20,455 nt of DNA, from IMG/VR virus record IMGVR_UViG_3300042691_020677, positions 1-20,455 of that record; one strand, given 5' to 3'. Origin of the DNA: a virus. The position numbers and the translations under genes are program-made. The number at the start of each line of letters is the position of its first letter. Positions within the stretch are counted from its first letter, which is position 1. The notes beneath the pieces are model-generated. The model searched no databases. It had not been told where the DNA came from and was given only the letters and a program-made list of their open reading frames with translations. Shown here piece after piece: positions 7,435 through 15,774 of this stretch.

Positions 7435-10400
7435 ATGACACGAAGAAGTATAGAAGCCGGTAAAGCAGTTATTGTTATTGATGTATTAGATAAAGCTAAT
7501 GCTTCATTTAATAAGCTCACATCAAAAATGATGGCTAGTGCTAGAGGATTACGTAATCTAGGACAACAAGCTGCTGGTGCTGGTCTTCTTACTGGACTAG
7601 TGTCTCGTGGTGTTATTAATAACTTTGTTGAGTTTGAAGATAAGATTCTTAATTTAACAGCTAAATTAGGTATCTTTGGTGTAGAAACAAATCAACAAAA
7701 AGCTAATATCAAAGATCTCACAAAGACTATCATTGATTTAGGTAGAGTAACATCTTATACTTCTGCTGAAGTAGCTGATGCTGCTATCTCTCTAGCTCAA
7801 GCTGGTTTTAGTATTACTGAAATTAAGTCTAGTCTTAAAGCAGTTCTTGATCTTGCTCGTGGTACTGGCTATGCTCTTGGAGATACTGCTGATCTTTTAG
7901 CTAATACTGTTCGTACTTTTAATCTGCTTAAACCAGGTAATAGTGCCGCAGTCTTGGCTGAAAATATGGCTACTATTAACCACGTAGCATCTATGATGGT
8001 TAAAGCTACTCGATTAGGTACAATCGAGATCCAAGATCTTCGTGAATCAATGAAGTACGCAGGTGGTACTTCTGTTAATCTAGGTGCTAACCTATCTACA
8101 GTTCTTGGATTGCTAGTACAGATGTCAGAATCAGGACTTAAAGCAAGTCTTGCTGGTACATCTATGAACACTGCTTTTCTTAATCTAGCTAATAACCTAG
8201 AACAACTTCAAGGAAGATTACCTAAGTTTCAATTGTTTATGTCTACTCTTCAAGATGGAACTAAAGGAGTTGATTTTGGTCAAACATTAAAGAGCTTAAT
8301 GGATGCTACCAAAGGTATGGATAGGATGGAAAAGACTAAACTCTTTGGAGATATCTTTAACATCAGAGGAGCACGTATGGTGTCTTCCGTCCAGGAAATG
8401 GAGCGAGTAGAGTTCTTCATCAAAGAGATAGCAGCAGCAGGTGAAGAAGGTGCCCTTGCCTCAGCTAAGATGGAATCAGGATTGGGTGGAGCTATTCGTA
8501 GATTAGTTGGTAATTTAGACTCACTTAATATCGCTATGGGATATACATTTAGAGATGGTGCTATAGCAATAGCTAACTTTGCTACAATAGGAGTAGCAGC
8601 ACTAGAAAGACTAACAGCCTCACATAAAATTCTTGTAGGAGCATTAGTATTCAGCCCAGTAATTTTTATTGGTATTGCTGGTAGTGCTATGATTCTATCT
8701 GTAGCTTTAGCTAGACTAAGAACAATGCTCATAGGACTAGCTACTGCCTTTAATGCCCTCAAAAGATTCGGAGGATTCCTGGGTGGTAGTTTGATGTCTT
8801 TAGGAAATCCATTAGCTGCATTAAAAGCTAGTAGAATAGCTAAAGCAGCACAATATAAAGCTTTGCAAATGAAGGTAGCTAAGCAAGGTGCAGCAATTGA
8901 AGCTAAACTTCAAAAAGCATCTGCATCTAAAAATTCTGCCGCAGCTACTCAAAAGATATTTTCTACTAAAGCATATCAATCATTTCTTTCGAATACAATG
9001 AAACTTCGAGGAATGAAAGGTGCTGGAATAAATCCATTAGATGTAATGGATAAAACTTTGTCTAGATTTTTAGCTACTAGTAAAAATAGTCAAGCAATAA
9101 TCAAAGGATTAATTGCTACATTATCTACAGTATTTAAAATGCCTATTGGATCTATGCGAGAATTCGGGCTTAGATTAAATAATATTAAGAATGGATTCAA
9201 AGCATTAATGGTATCAGGTAAAGCATTGCCTGGTATGCTAAAAAGAATAATGCTAACAATGAGTGCTAAAATACCAACTAAGTCTAGGTCTCTTGAAGGA
9301 CTCAAAGGTTTATTTGGTGCAGCAAATCAAGTAAGAGGAGGATTAAGTACAGGGCACGTACCTAATATACTTGATACTAGAAAGCTAAGATCTTCACTGA
9401 GTTTACTTAAAGCAGGATCACTAGCTAAGTCAGCTTCAGGATTAGTAAGTCTTTCTATGGGATTTGTTAGATTAACAGCAACTATGGGAAGATTTGTTTT
9501 TAGCTGGAACTTTGTTGGTTTAGCTCTTAATGCTTTATTAATGTTTGGTCATAAAATTCCTTTTATTGCTAATACATTTAAAACAATAGGTGATGCATTT
9601 ACTAATGCTTTTAGACAAATAGGTCGTATTGCCACATATGCTGCACCTGCTTTAGACTTATTTAGTCTAGCTTTTAAAGCATTTGTTAAAGGTGATACTG
9701 CTCTCGGTGTTACCGCTGTCAGTGCTGGTTTTCAAGGATTAGTTGCAATCATTCAAAATCAACTTAGTGCTGCTTGGAATGCTTTTGCTGCTAAAGTTGC
9801 TGGAATATGGGTAACATTCAAACAAATCGGTACAGTAATTTGGGCAACTATTGATGCATTAATGCAAGGTCTTATATCTATTGGGACAACATTAGCAGGA
9901 CCACTAATGCAAGGACTGACAGATATGTTTTCTGGTAAGTCTAATTTTGCAGAAGGATTTAGTAAAGTAATGCTTAATATAGCATTAACTCTGAATTCTT
10001 TCGTAACAAATTTTAGCATTGTAGTAGTAAGATTCATAACTCAAGGCTTTGAATTTGTTAATAGATTCCAAAAAGCATTAGGAGAAGCAATCAGTTACAT
10101 CCCAGGAACAGGTAATGCTGGAGCAGCCATTGTAGAACAAGCAGAAGTTAACTCTTATATGGATCAATTTAAAGAAAATCTTTCTGTAGGTAAACTCAAG
10201 GGTGAATCTATGAAAAGAGAAAGAGTTATAAAAAAAGCTTTTACAGAAGTAGCAGCTACACTTGCTGCACAAAGAACATCTAAAGCACAAGACTTAAATA
10301 AGAACTCACAAATGATTAGCAATGATATGGCTAATATGGCTGCTACATTAAATCGTCAATTACAAGCAAGGCAAATGATAAGAGATAGTGAAACGGCAAG

Positions 10401-10623
10401 ACTAGCAGCTCTACAAAATAGAGATAAGTCAGCCCCAGGAGTACCGAATCCAGCGGTAGCTATGAAAACTTTTGAGTATAAACTTTCAGCTTTAGTAGGA
10501 TCTATTCAAGCCGTATCTGGTAACAAACTACTAAAAGAATCTCCTAAAGAAATCGAACTAGCTCAAGAAACTAATGCTAAGTTAGATAAACTTATTAATG
10601 TAGTTCAAACTCAAGGTATGTAA
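7435..10623 (+). CDS. Tail tape measure protein
   Basis: At 1062 residues this is the longest gene. It sets tail length and is thought to be ejected with DNA. Residues about 95-165 match the conserved tape-measure core (TP901-like): 'VTSYTSAEVADAAISLAQAG' followed by 'LKAVLDLARGTGYALGDTADLLANTVRTFNL' and a later 'SESGLKASLAGTSMNTAFLNLANNL'. Hydrophobic, possibly membrane-inserting stretches lie at about 399-426 and 672-710. The rest is helical, Ala/Lys/Leu-rich. Using the usual 1.5 Å per residue rule, the tail would be roughly 160 nm long (inference). The start follows the chaperone extension stop by two bases. It carries CCCCAGGA at 10433-10440. Confidence 0.9.
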   Translation: MTRRSIEAGKAVIVIDVLDKANASFNKLTSKMMASARGLRNLGQQAAGAGLLTGLVSRGVINNFVEFEDKILNLTAKLGIFGVETNQQKANIKDLTKTIIDLGRVTSYTSAEVADAAISLAQAGFSITEIKSSLKAVLDLARGTGYALGDTADLLANTVRTFNLLKPGNSAAVLAENMATINHVASMMVKATRLGTIEIQDLRESMKYAGGTSVNLGANLSTVLGLLVQMSESGLKASLAGTSMNTAFLNLANNLEQLQGRLPKFQLFMSTLQDGTKGVDFGQTLKSLMDATKGMDRMEKTKLFGDIFNIRGARMVSSVQEMERVEFFIKEIAAAGEEGALASAKMESGLGGAIRRLVGNLDSLNIAMGYTFRDGAIAIANFATIGVAALERLTASHKILVGALVFSPVIFIGIAGSAMILSVALARLRTMLIGLATAFNALKRFGGFLGGSLMSLGNPLAALKASRIAKAAQYKALQMKVAKQGAAIEAKLQKASASKNSAAATQKIFSTKAYQSFLSNTMKLRGMKGAGINPLDVMDKTLSRFLATSKNSQAIIKGLIATLSTVFKMPIGSMREFGLRLNNIKNGFKALMVSGKALPGMLKRIMLTMSAKIPTKSRSLEGLKGLFGAANQVRGGLSTGHVPNILDTRKLRSSLSLLKAGSLAKSASGLVSLSMGFVRLTATMGRFVFSWNFVGLALNALLMFGHKIPFIANTFKTIGDAFTNAFRQIGRIATYAAPALDLFSLAFKAFVKGDTALGVTAVSAGFQGLVAIIQNQLSAAWNAFAAKVAGIWVTFKQIGTVIWATIDALMQGLISIGTTLAGPLMQGLTDMFSGKSNFAEGFSKVMLNIALTLNSFVTNFSIVVVRFITQGFEFVNRFQKALGEAISYIPGTGNAGAAIVEQAEVNSYMDQFKENLSVGKLKGESMKRERVIKKAFTEVAATLAAQRTSKAQDLNKNSQMISNDMANMAATLNRQLQARQMIRDSETARLAALQNRDKSAPGVPNPAVAMKTFEYKLSALVGSIQAVSGNKLLKESPKEIELAQETNAKLDKLINVVQTQGM

Positions 10624-10626
10624 TCC

Positions 10627-10902
10627 GTGAATCGCGATCAAATTAACCAAGGTGTTTACATATTACTTCGTACTCTTTCTTCAGCTAAAAGAGACGAAGT
10701 AACTATGTTCAAATCAACATACAGAGAATTCTTTTCTATAGTTCAAGTACCTATGATAAAAGACTTTGGTGAACTTGTTTTGATTAATCGACATCAAGCA
10801 TTAGATTTCTTAAAAAGAACTTACGACTTCTATACTAGAGAAGAACTTCATCAAACATTATCAGCAATAGCGGAGGAAATAAATGGCTCTAAAAATGATT
10901 GA
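10627..10902 (+). CDS. Small protein after tape measure, unknown
   Basis: The 91-residue product is predicted to be mainly helical ('QINQGVYILLRTLSSAKRDEVTMFKSTYREFFSIV' and 'HQALDFLKRTYDFYTREELHQTLSAIAEEI'). It starts with GTG three bases after the tape measure stop, with AAGG about ten bases upstream. It overlaps the next gene by 20 bases, and that gene's ribosome binding site lies inside it. Position suggests a tail-tip assembly role, but no family is recognised. Confidence 0.65.
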   Translation: MNRDQINQGVYILLRTLSSAKRDEVTMFKSTYREFFSIVQVPMIKDFGELVLINRHQALDFLKRTYDFYTREELHQTLSAIAEEINGSKND

Positions 10903-12010
10903 GATTTATAGAGAATCTCGTAAGTTTGAAGTATCACGTAGAGCTGTATCTAAAGAATTTGTATTCTTAGTTGATGACGATGAATTCTTAGAATATGCAA
11001 ATACTCAATCTGTTCCTGATGCAGATTTAGTATTAATACTTGATGATGATGTAATGCAACGTAAAGTTCTTCCATACTTTATTTCAATCATTCCCGTCAA
11101 TTATCAATTCTTCTTAAATGAAGATGGTGATTATGTATTTCTCTATGCTGCCAACATAAGAGCAGAGCAAATTAACTGGAGACAATGGAAACTATTTGTT
11201 ACATTCGACATACCAGAAGATAATGGTCAGTCCCAGGGAGGAGGAGGCGGAGAATCAGGGCCAGCTAATGGTGAAGCTAATTCACAAGAGTTTACTCAAC
11301 TTACATTTAATTGTACAGCAGTATTTGAAAAACGTCAGATGGGATATCTACTTGAATCTCAAAGAAGAATAGGACTTCCTGGTACAGCAGCACTTACTCC
11401 TGGAAAGTATCAACCTATTGGAGAAACAGATGATGGTATTGAAGGTGCTGAACAACCAGTAAGATCATTTACTTTTGAAATTGTTCAATACATGTCTCCT
11501 CGTAAATTAACTTATGAATACAAGAGAAGAATCAGCAGATTAGTTACATCAATTAATCTTGATGATTTTTTTGGTAATGCTCCTGGGAGTGTTATGTGTG
11601 TAGGTGCTAATGCTACAGGACACTTATACCAAAATGTTCCTGTTAGTCTATCATTTGAAATAAGACCTAACTTTAGATGGTTACAATCAGGTCTTAGATC
11701 TATTGCTTCTTTACAAGATACTTATGTTACTGTTGATAATAAAAAGAAAGTATTAACATCAACTCAATACGATACTTATGTTGATTCGACTTTCCCTTCA
11801 ACAGCAGTAGTTCATGCTAGTCATCCTGTAGTAGGAGTAAATACATTACCTCTACCTAACGGTGTTCATAGTGGCTGGGCAATCCTTGCTTATCGTTATG
11901 ATAAAGAAGTTAAAAATACTGAAAAAGTAATTGTTCGTAGACCAAGTGATCGCTATATTTATATGCCAGAAGAAACAACCTTCATGAATTTCACCAACTT
12001 CTTACTGTAG
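10883..12010 (+). CDS. Structural tail protein, planctomycete-phage-type
   Basis: The 375-residue product follows the tape measure, the place of distal tail or baseplate hub proteins. An N-terminal domain (about 1-117) ends in 'INWRQWKLFVTFDIPEDN', followed by a Gly-rich linker (QGGGGGESG). The second domain contains 'FTQLTFNCTAVFEKR', 'LVTSINLDDFFGNAPGSVMCVGA', 'VPVSLSFEIRPNF', 'VHSGWAILAYRYDKE' and the terminal 'MNFTNFLL'. I recall this order (a..vN...F.g...G...f.GA...., v...F.F, H.GW..l...Y, final strand) from uncharacterised proteins in planctomycete prophages; this is from memory and untested. GGAGG at 10872-10876 is an excellent ribosome binding site six bases before the ATG. Confidence 0.65.
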   Translation: MALKMIEIYRESRKFEVSRRAVSKEFVFLVDDDEFLEYANTQSVPDADLVLILDDDVMQRKVLPYFISIIPVNYQFFLNEDGDYVFLYAANIRAEQINWRQWKLFVTFDIPEDNGQSQGGGGGESGPANGEANSQEFTQLTFNCTAVFEKRQMGYLLESQRRIGLPGTAALTPGKYQPIGETDDGIEGAEQPVRSFTFEIVQYMSPRKLTYEYKRRISRLVTSINLDDFFGNAPGSVMCVGANATGHLYQNVPVSLSFEIRPNFRWLQSGLRSIASLQDTYVTVDNKKKVLTSTQYDTYVDSTFPSTAVVHASHPVVGVNTLPLPNGVHSGWAILAYRYDKEVKNTEKVIVRRPSDRYIYMPEETTFMNFTNFLL

Positions 12011-12016
12011 GTTATT

Positions 12017-12742
12017 ATGAGACCATACCCTGGAGCACCAAGAAAAGATTTCTTTAACAAGAAATTTTATGATGAACAGACTCGTGCACCTACTAATAGT
12101 ATAAATGCACCTAGAGCAACAACAAACTCTAGTAATGTTATTATAGAAGCTATGCTTAATGATGACTCAGTAGCAGATACTATTGAACCTTATAGTCCTG
12201 TAGTTCTGGGTGTTGGTAATTTCATTACACCTTCTAGTGATAATCAACATTTGCAAATAGATACATTCAAATGTTATACTCACACAGAAGATAAACCTAT
12301 CACCAAGTTCAACCCTACCTGGGGGATAGCACTAGACTTTATTACAAAGTCATCCCCAGGAAAGGTGCAACTAACAGGTGGATGTTGGTTAAAGACTACA
12401 GGTGAAGTTGTAATTCCTGGAGGTAATTCTTTTGACATCTTTAATAGTAAACTATGGAGATGTTATGGAGGTAAAGCCGATATAATTGGTGATACTCCCA
12501 CGGCTCAATGGTCTTTTGTTTCTTTAACTAAATCAAGTATGACTTGGATAGGTAAAACACAATCAGCAGGTCTCAATCCAGGAACACCAGGAACTGTTGA
12601 TATCTATGAATATCATAACGACGCTTATCGTTCAACAGGAATTACTAAAACATGTATAACTATTGTAACTCCTATTGTCGGAATCAAAGACATTGAAATA
12701 ACAATCAAAGGCGGAATGCTTTTAGCTCTGGAGATTTGCTAA
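12017..12742 (+). CDS. Structural protein, probable tail or head appendage
   Basis: The 241-residue product has an Asn/Thr/Pro-rich N-terminus ('RAPTNSINAPRATTNSSN') and then a beta-rich body: 'DTIEPYSPVVLGVGNFITP', 'FKCYTHTEDKPITKFNPTWGIALDFI', 'GKVQLTGGCWLKT', 'FDIFNSKLWRCYGGKADIIGDT' and 'WSFVSLTK'. This resembles a recurrent virion protein of planctomycete phages with a '...l..f.VlG..p.......f.....p...g....a..sG.c......' layout, with 'G.A.ii....t....A.V.l' at the end. No catalytic motif is seen, and a structural role is inferred. It contains CCCCAGGA (12354-12361), and its stop overlaps the next start by one base (TAATG). Confidence 0.6.
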   Translation: MRPYPGAPRKDFFNKKFYDEQTRAPTNSINAPRATTNSSNVIIEAMLNDDSVADTIEPYSPVVLGVGNFITPSSDNQHLQIDTFKCYTHTEDKPITKFNPTWGIALDFITKSSPGKVQLTGGCWLKTTGEVVIPGGNSFDIFNSKLWRCYGGKADIIGDTPTAQWSFVSLTKSSMTWIGKTQSAGLNPGTPGTVDIYEYHNDAYRSTGITKTCITIVTPIVGIKDIEITIKGGMLLALEIC

Positions 12743-14124
12743 TGGGAGGAAAAAATAACTGTTGTAAAATATGCTTACCACCACCAAATATTATACTTCC
12801 AGGAATGACTCCAGTAGGAGATTGGTATAATATAGGTTTAGATCTATGTTGTTGGGAAAGAGTTTATAACTACAACGATGCACAACCTTGGGTATTAATT
12901 TCTGACTATATTAGTTGGGATTACAGGTCCGAATCTACTTCTGTTGTTGAATATCTAGAATTTAGACAAGAACGACAAAAATGGTATAGACTTGCTTTAG
13001 ATTATTATGGTAACCCTGAAGAATGTCCTGTGCTCCCCACAATCCCAGATTATGATTGTGGTACTTGGGTTCCAGCAGCAACCAGAACAATCGAAGCTCT
13101 GTCCTTTGCAAAAGAAAGATATCGTTACTGGACCAAACAAAAAAACATTGTAGTAAGATACGGCCACAAAGATATAGCTTGTGATGAAGAACCCGATACT
13201 AGAAAATTTATTGTACAAATACAACAAAACTTTTGGTGGTCTTATATCAGACACCAAAACTACAACTCTGCTCCTGGAGTTAACGAAGGTTGGCGATCTA
13301 GTTATATTTTAGAAACATGCTTTGATTGGATAACATCAGCACCTTCATCTTGGACACATGATTCATACCCAACAACAGAAGATACACCTTGGGTTCCTTC
13401 TTTAAGTTTAACAGCAGACGATGGTATTATTACAGAAAGCTTTGTTGTAAAAACAAAAGTATATGATGAAATGCCAGAATCTGACACATGGACCGTAAGT
13501 GATCCGCATACTTTAGAATGCTGGTCTTTTTGTTCTGGTTTTGAACAAATGATTAATCCAACAGATTGCATTCAAGAATACGTTCCTTCAGTTACTTATG
13601 ATTGTACCCCTACTAATAATCAACATGACATAGCACCACCATTTACTCGCACACCATGTCCTTCAGGAGCATGTAATGCATCTTGCAGTTGTTATAGTTG
13701 TGTTTATTGTCCACCACCTGCATGCGAAGGATGTCCAATACCTAGTGGATCGATAACTAACTATCCAGCAGCAACTATTGATTGTAGTGCAAGAACATTT
13801 TTAATAGATATTTTGACTATTTCTTGTGAATATCCTTTAACTGCAATACCTAACGCAGGACTAGCAACATACAACCCATTATTTCTAAATTCTCGAAAAT
13901 TTGAATACGATTGTGGGCCTGCCTGTGTAAACATTACTTGTACAACAGTATTGTCTGGGTGGTACTATCCTGTAACAGAGGGCGAAAGATGCTGGTACCT
14001 ACCACCAGGAAACGGATGGACAGCAGAAACACAAGTATCGTTTGATTATGATATCTACTCTACATACCACACACCTGCTATATGTCAAAACTTTATAACT
14101 CTTAATGTTGACTATAACTTATGA
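12742..14124 (+). CDS. Cysteine-rich virion protein (28 Cys)
   Basis: The 460-residue product is not recognised by family, but its composition is striking: I count 28 cysteines and many Trp/Tyr. Paired cysteines occur at the start (NNCCKICLPPP) and in 'LDLCCWERVYN'. The densest cluster, eight Cys in about 32 residues, lies at about 13657-13740 (CPSGACNASCSCYSCVYC, then PPPACEGC). 'YDCGPACVNITCTT' and 'GERCWYLPPG' follow. The ATG at 12742 is chosen over an in-frame TTG at 12736 because GGAG at 12730-12733 is eight bases upstream and the stop/start overlap (TAATG) fits coupling. Its position at the end of the tail genes suggests a tail-tip, fibre or receptor-binding protein. The next gene, joined by an ATGA overlap, encodes an ERV/ALR-like oxidase domain, so disulfide formation is a reasonable inference. 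Confidence 0.65.
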   Translation: MGGKNNCCKICLPPPNIILPGMTPVGDWYNIGLDLCCWERVYNYNDAQPWVLISDYISWDYRSESTSVVEYLEFRQERQKWYRLALDYYGNPEECPVLPTIPDYDCGTWVPAATRTIEALSFAKERYRYWTKQKNIVVRYGHKDIACDEEPDTRKFIVQIQQNFWWSYIRHQNYNSAPGVNEGWRSSYILETCFDWITSAPSSWTHDSYPTTEDTPWVPSLSLTADDGIITESFVVKTKVYDEMPESDTWTVSDPHTLECWSFCSGFEQMINPTDCIQEYVPSVTYDCTPTNNQHDIAPPFTRTPCPSGACNASCSCYSCVYCPPPACEGCPIPSGSITNYPAATIDCSARTFLIDILTISCEYPLTAIPNAGLATYNPLFLNSRKFEYDCGPACVNITCTTVLSGWYYPVTEGERCWYLPPGNGWTAETQVSFDYDIYSTYHTPAICQNFITLNVDYNL

Positions 14125-15209
14125 AAGTTCATTGGGAAAGAAATAAACCAGTTCAAGTTTCTACATATGCTAAAACCTCAGAAACTATTAAAGTGCCTTC
14201 TGTTTGGTATATGATTCATAATTATTCTGTTAAACATGAAAAGAACTGGAACTCGTTTAATGCTCAAGTGTTCTTCTACCAACAATTTGTTCCTGCAATT
14301 CCTGGGCAAGGTTGTGGTTGTAGTAGTTTTTTTACAGATTATTGTCAGAACAATCCACCTAATTTTGAAGATCATATTTCTTTTAGAACATGGTGTAGAG
14401 TTCTTCACAATGCTGTAAACAACAAATTAAGTAATGAATACCCTGACAGATACTATCCTCAAGTATCTGAAGAAGAATACAATAACTTATGGAAGTCTAT
14501 CGCACCCAGGAAATCGTCTCGGCTTGTTATAACAGTAGGTACAGGAACTCATAAAAATATACTCAAACATAGTAGAATATCATTTAAAGAATATGCTCGA
14601 AGACATGGTGCTGATTACATTGAATTAACCAATGAAGTACCAACAGCTCAACTTGTGTCATCTTTGGACTCTCCTAGTTCTCAGTATAATTATACTTGGC
14701 ATCATAATAAAATTCGTGTGGGTGCTTTGGCTGCTCAATACGATCAAACATTATATTTGGATGCAGATTGTATAATTACATCTAAATGCCGTGATCTATT
14801 TCAATACCCTGGCATAGCTATAGTAGATGATTATCCAGTTCTTACTCGTAATAAAATTCTTGATTGGTTGCATCCTGAAATTAATACTGTAATGAAATCA
14901 CAGCAATTACCTTTTCAAAGTTCCTGGGAAAGATGTCTTAATACAGGAGTTGTTGTTTGTACTCGTGAAAATAACCCTTGGGTAATGCCTACATATCCTT
15001 TACCTATGGTTCATTGTGCAGAACAATTTTGGGTAGACTACAATATAAAAGATTTTGTATCTCTACCTGATGTATGTAATTGGCAATGGTGGAGAGGATC
15101 AGATTTCTGGAGAGGACTACCCTCGGCTGAAATAATTCATTTTGCTAATTGTCCTCACCCTACTAGATTAGAACTCATACAATGGGCAGCAACAGAATAT
15201 GGTCTCTAA
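14121..15209 (+). CDS. ERV/ALR-like sulfhydryl oxidase fused to GT8-like glycosyltransferase
   Basis: Two domains can be read in the 362 residues. Residues about 28-113 match ERV/ALR FAD-dependent sulfhydryl oxidases: W29-Y-M-I-H33 (family W-x-x-L/I-H), then C65-G-C67 where the family has C-x-x-C, then W91 and H96-N97-x-V-N100-x-K-L (family H-N-x-V-N-x-k-L). C67 to H96 has 28 intervening residues, the same as I recall for human ALR. Residues about 133-355 look like a GT-A glycosyltransferase of the GT8 sort: 'SSRLVITVGTGT', 'ISFKEYARRHGADYIELT', 'KIRVGALAAQYDQTLYLDADCII' with the metal-binding D214-x-D216, 'GIAIVDD' and 'LNTGVVVC'. The oxidase active site is C-x-C, so activity is uncertain. 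The gene starts by an ATGA overlap with the Cys-rich virion gene and has no ribosome binding site of its own. Confidence 0.65.
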   Translation: MKVHWERNKPVQVSTYAKTSETIKVPSVWYMIHNYSVKHEKNWNSFNAQVFFYQQFVPAIPGQGCGCSSFFTDYCQNNPPNFEDHISFRTWCRVLHNAVNNKLSNEYPDRYYPQVSEEEYNNLWKSIAPRKSSRLVITVGTGTHKNILKHSRISFKEYARRHGADYIELTNEVPTAQLVSSLDSPSSQYNYTWHHNKIRVGALAAQYDQTLYLDADCIITSKCRDLFQYPGIAIVDDYPVLTRNKILDWLHPEINTVMKSQQLPFQSSWERCLNTGVVVCTRENNPWVMPTYPLPMVHCAEQFWVDYNIKDFVSLPDVCNWQWWRGSDFWRGLPSAEIIHFANCPHPTRLELIQWAATEYGL

Positions 15210-15774
15210 ACTAATCATTAGAACAACCCCCAGGACAGGAAGCAATCTCCTGTGTCATTCTCTTGCAACTCATCCTGATGTACGTTATGCTGGAGAATAC
15301 TACAACAACGATATTTCTAGAATCTATCCTGAGTATCTTAATAATAGAATTTCAGGAAACTGGAATCTAACTAAAACACTTTATTTAGAACCAATCCCAC
15401 CTAAACTCTTTTCATCTACTACTGTTCTCCCAAAATATTCTCCATCTGTATATTCAGAACCTATTCCTTACACACCCGTCACTGTATTCTTATACAGAGA
15501 AAACATATCTGAACAACATGCTTCTTATCTTAGAGCATGTCAAACAGGAGAATGGATTGCAGGATGCTTTAATACTCCTGAAATTCCCATAAAAAACTTT
15601 ATAGAATTAGTACAACAAACCAATACTAAACTTATAAACATTTGTAGTTATCATATATCTTACGAAGAGCTTATATCTTACTGGGATGAAAGTATTACTA
15701 AAATATTGGACATGATGAAATGGAAACAACAGTCTCTAAGTCAAGCAACTCAACGTGTAAATATAAAGACATAG
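15199..15774 (+). CDS. PAPS-dependent sulfotransferase-like protein
   Basis: Sulfotransferases move sulfate from PAPS to carbohydrate or protein acceptors. The N-terminus carries the 5'-phosphosulfate loop: 'IIRTTPRTGSNLLCHSLATHPDV' (P-loop at residues 9-17, T-P-R-T-G-S-N-L-L), followed by 'YAGEYYN'. The 3'-phosphate motif appears as 'VTVFLYRENISEQHASYLRA' (about 94-113) with R-E-N and the later Ser. 'ISYEELISYW' near residue 155 is the usual strand-turn before the C-terminal helix. At 191 residues it is shorter than typical members (about 250-300), so it may be a minimal or Stf0-like form. The ATG at 15199 overlaps the previous gene by 11 bases. The octamer CCCCAGGA (15228-15235) encodes part of the P-loop in a different codon phase from the other seven copies. 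Confidence 0.75.
   Translation: MVSKLIIRTTPRTGSNLLCHSLATHPDVRYAGEYYNNDISRIYPEYLNNRISGNWNLTKTLYLEPIPPKLFSSTTVLPKYSPSVYSEPIPYTPVTVFLYRENISEQHASYLRACQTGEWIAGCFNTPEIPIKNFIELVQQTNTKLINICSYHISYEELISYWDESITKILDMMKWKQQSLSQATQRVNIKT

Noticed and set aside
7869-8762. Minus-strand frames inside the tape measure gene (100 and 160 codons)
   Set aside because: They mirror the codon pattern of the tape measure gene, lack ribosome binding sites, and lie wholly within a well-supported gene.
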